6,131 nucleotides of DNA from Candidatus Methanofastidiosia archaeon (GTDB lineage: Archaea > Methanobacteriota_B > Thermococci > Methanofastidiosales > NM3): contig JAHKLV010000022.1 in assembly GCA_020854925.1 (NCBI GenBank), positions 1 through 6,131 of the forward strand, read 5' to 3'. Position 1 is the stretch's first letter, and each line of letters starts with the position of its first letter. The position numbers and the translations under genes are program-made. Positions 5,016-6,131 of this stretch are shown here, in pieces. Below the pieces are notes generated by a model that did no database searches, was not told the DNA's origin, and saw only the letters and a list, made by a program, of their open reading frames with translations.

Positions 5016-6104
5016 ATGGATGAAGACGTGATGCTGATGATACCGGGGCCCACCATCGTGCCTCCGCGCGTCACACGGGCCATGAGCCGGCCCATCATAC
5101 CCCACCGGGGTTCTGCCTTTTCAACCCTCTTCTTACGCCAGATCGAGCGGCTCAAGGCCGTGTTTCGCACGTCGGGGGACGTGTTCATCTTGAGTGGCTC
5201 TGGTACGGCTGCCATGGAAGCGGGCCTGGCAAACGTCATAGCACCCGAAGACACCGTCCTCTGCCTTGTCAATGGCAAGTTCTCCGAACGATTCATGGAG
5301 ATAGCCGAGGCCTTCGGTGCCCGCGCCCATGTCATCTCCTACGAATGGGGAACCGCCGTCGAGGCAAGGGACGTTGAGGAGTTCTTGGACGAGCACCCCG
5401 AGACGAAGGCGGTGACCATGGTCTTTAACGAGACCTCCACCGGTGTACGCAATCCCGTTGCCGACGTAGGGCGTGTTGTTGCCAAGACCCCTGCACTCCT
5501 CATCGTCGACACGATATCCGCGCTGGCGGGCGACGCCTTTGAGACCGACGCCTGGCATGTCGACATCTGTGCCACCGGTTCCCAGAAGTGTTTTGCCCTT
5601 CCCCCGGGCCTTGCCTTTGTTTCGGTGAGCGACAAGGCATGGGAGGTCATGGAGCGGACCAGGAGCAGCACTTACTACCTTGATCTTCGCCGGTACCGCA
5701 GTGATAAGGCCAAAGCGCCCTACACGCCGCCGGTAACGCTAGTCTACGGCCTTGAGGCCGCCCTTGACATCATCGAGGAGGAGGGCCTTGACGCGCGCAT
5801 CGCCCGCCACCAAGAGCTGGCGGCCTTGGTCAGGGAATCATGCGTGGCCATGGGATTCTCCCTCTTTCCCGCCTCGGAGGACATCTGCTCCGCCACGGTG
5901 ACATCGCTTACCTGCCCGCAAGGGATCGACCCCTCGGCGCTTCGCAAGGTGCTCTCAGACCGCTACAACATCGCCATAGCGGGGGGGCAGGCGCAGGTCA
6001 AGGACACGATCATTCGCATCGGGCACATGGGTGTCGCATCCTACCGCGAGGTCTACGCGACGCTGGCGTGCCTGCGTGAGGCGCTTGAAGAGCTTATGCC
6101 GTAG
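5016..6104 (+). CDS. PLP-dependent class V aminotransferase (alanine/serine-glyoxylate or broad-specificity type)
   Basis: The 362-residue enzyme is a fold-type I, class V aminotransferase of the alanine-glyoxylate / serine-glyoxylate group, normal in length. Motifs: MIPGPT (8-13) and PHRGSAF (29-35) near the N-terminus; SGSGTAAMEA (60-69), which binds the PLP phosphate; FNETSTGVRNP (137-147); VDTISAL (164-170) with Asp165 for the PLP ring nitrogen; TGSQKCFALPPGLAF (187-201) with the Schiff-base Lys191; and IRIGHMG (333-339) with Arg334 for the substrate carboxylate. In methanogens, related proteins act as broad aspartate-type aminotransferases, including a role in phosphoserine synthesis, so the substrate pair here is open. 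I chose ATG 5016 over GTG 5007 because GGTGA overlaps the latter. It has its own promoter, is divergent from aIF1A, and stands as a single-gene unit closed by a terminator. Confidence 0.92.
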   Translation: MDEDVMLMIPGPTIVPPRVTRAMSRPIIPHRGSAFSTLFLRQIERLKAVFRTSGDVFILSGSGTAAMEAGLANVIAPEDTVLCLVNGKFSERFMEIAEAFGARAHVISYEWGTAVEARDVEEFLDEHPETKAVTMVFNETSTGVRNPVADVGRVVAKTPALLIVDTISALAGDAFETDAWHVDICATGSQKCFALPPGLAFVSVSDKAWEVMERTRSSTYYLDLRRYRSDKAKAPYTPPVTLVYGLEAALDIIEEEGLDARIARHQELAALVRESCVAMGFSLFPASEDICSATVTSLTCPQGIDPSALRKVLSDRYNIAIAGGQAQVKDTIIRIGHMGVASYREVYATLACLREALEELMP

Positions 6105-6130
6105 GATAACGGCATGAGCCTTCTATTTTC
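6092..6130 (+). terminator. Strong hairpin terminator overlapping the aminotransferase stop codon
   Basis: GCTTATGCCGT (6092-6102) pairs with ACGGCATGAGC (6109-6119), 11 pairs with a single T-G wobble, around a 6-nt loop AGGATA. A T-rich stretch, CTTCTATTTTC (6120-6130), follows. The stem includes the last codons and the first base of the TAG stop, so coding and terminator sequence are shared. Confidence 0.75.
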
Positions 6131-6131
6131 A

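Overview
This window comes from an archaeal chromosome, probably a euryarchaeote. The evidence is an archaeal translation initiation factor aIF1A, archaeal TATA boxes (TTTAAATA, TATAAATAA and TTTATAAC types) 20-35 bp ahead of genes, a class V aminotransferase of the kind common in methanogens, and a tRNA-Thr with a U discriminator and an encoded CCA. The DNA is GC-rich except in the promoters, which stand out as short AT-rich islands. I cannot name the genus. I see no mobile element, CRISPR array or sign of recent transfer.

Layout. (1) 1-813, minus: most of an SppA-type (S49) membrane protease with a lipoprotein-type signal, running off the left edge. (2) 814-876: a short divergent promoter shared with (3) 877-2148, plus: a 12-helix MFS permease. 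(4) 2169-2642, plus: a PrxQ/BCP-type peroxiredoxin lacking the usual resolving cysteine, followed by a hairpin plus T-tract terminator. (5) 4353 down to 2663, minus: a translationally coupled pair, a PaaK-family aryl-CoA ligase and a tandem-ACT protein, convergent with the peroxiredoxin gene. (6) 4855 down to 4441, minus: aIF1A followed after 11 nt by tRNA-Thr(CGU), apparently one transcript. (7) 4856-5015: a second divergent promoter region. (8) 5016-6104, plus: a PLP-dependent class V aminotransferase ending in a strong hairpin terminator.

How the genes work together. The ligase and ACT protein form a likely module for activating aryl (or related) acids under amino-acid-type ligand sensing. 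The aminotransferase is amino-acid metabolism too, but separately transcribed. aIF1A and tRNA-Thr are translation genes. The peroxiredoxin and permease may be co-transcribed, with an extra promoter for the peroxiredoxin.

The most interesting signal is at aIF1A. Its conserved reading frame has no ATG, GTG or TTG that could produce the full protein. The only well-placed start is an ATA codon (4855-4853), 7 nt after a perfect GGAGG and correctly placed relative to a consensus TATA box. If real, an archaeal start-selection factor begins at a near-cognate codon, as bacterial IF3 (infC, AUU start) does for autoregulation. A sequencing error remains the main alternative.
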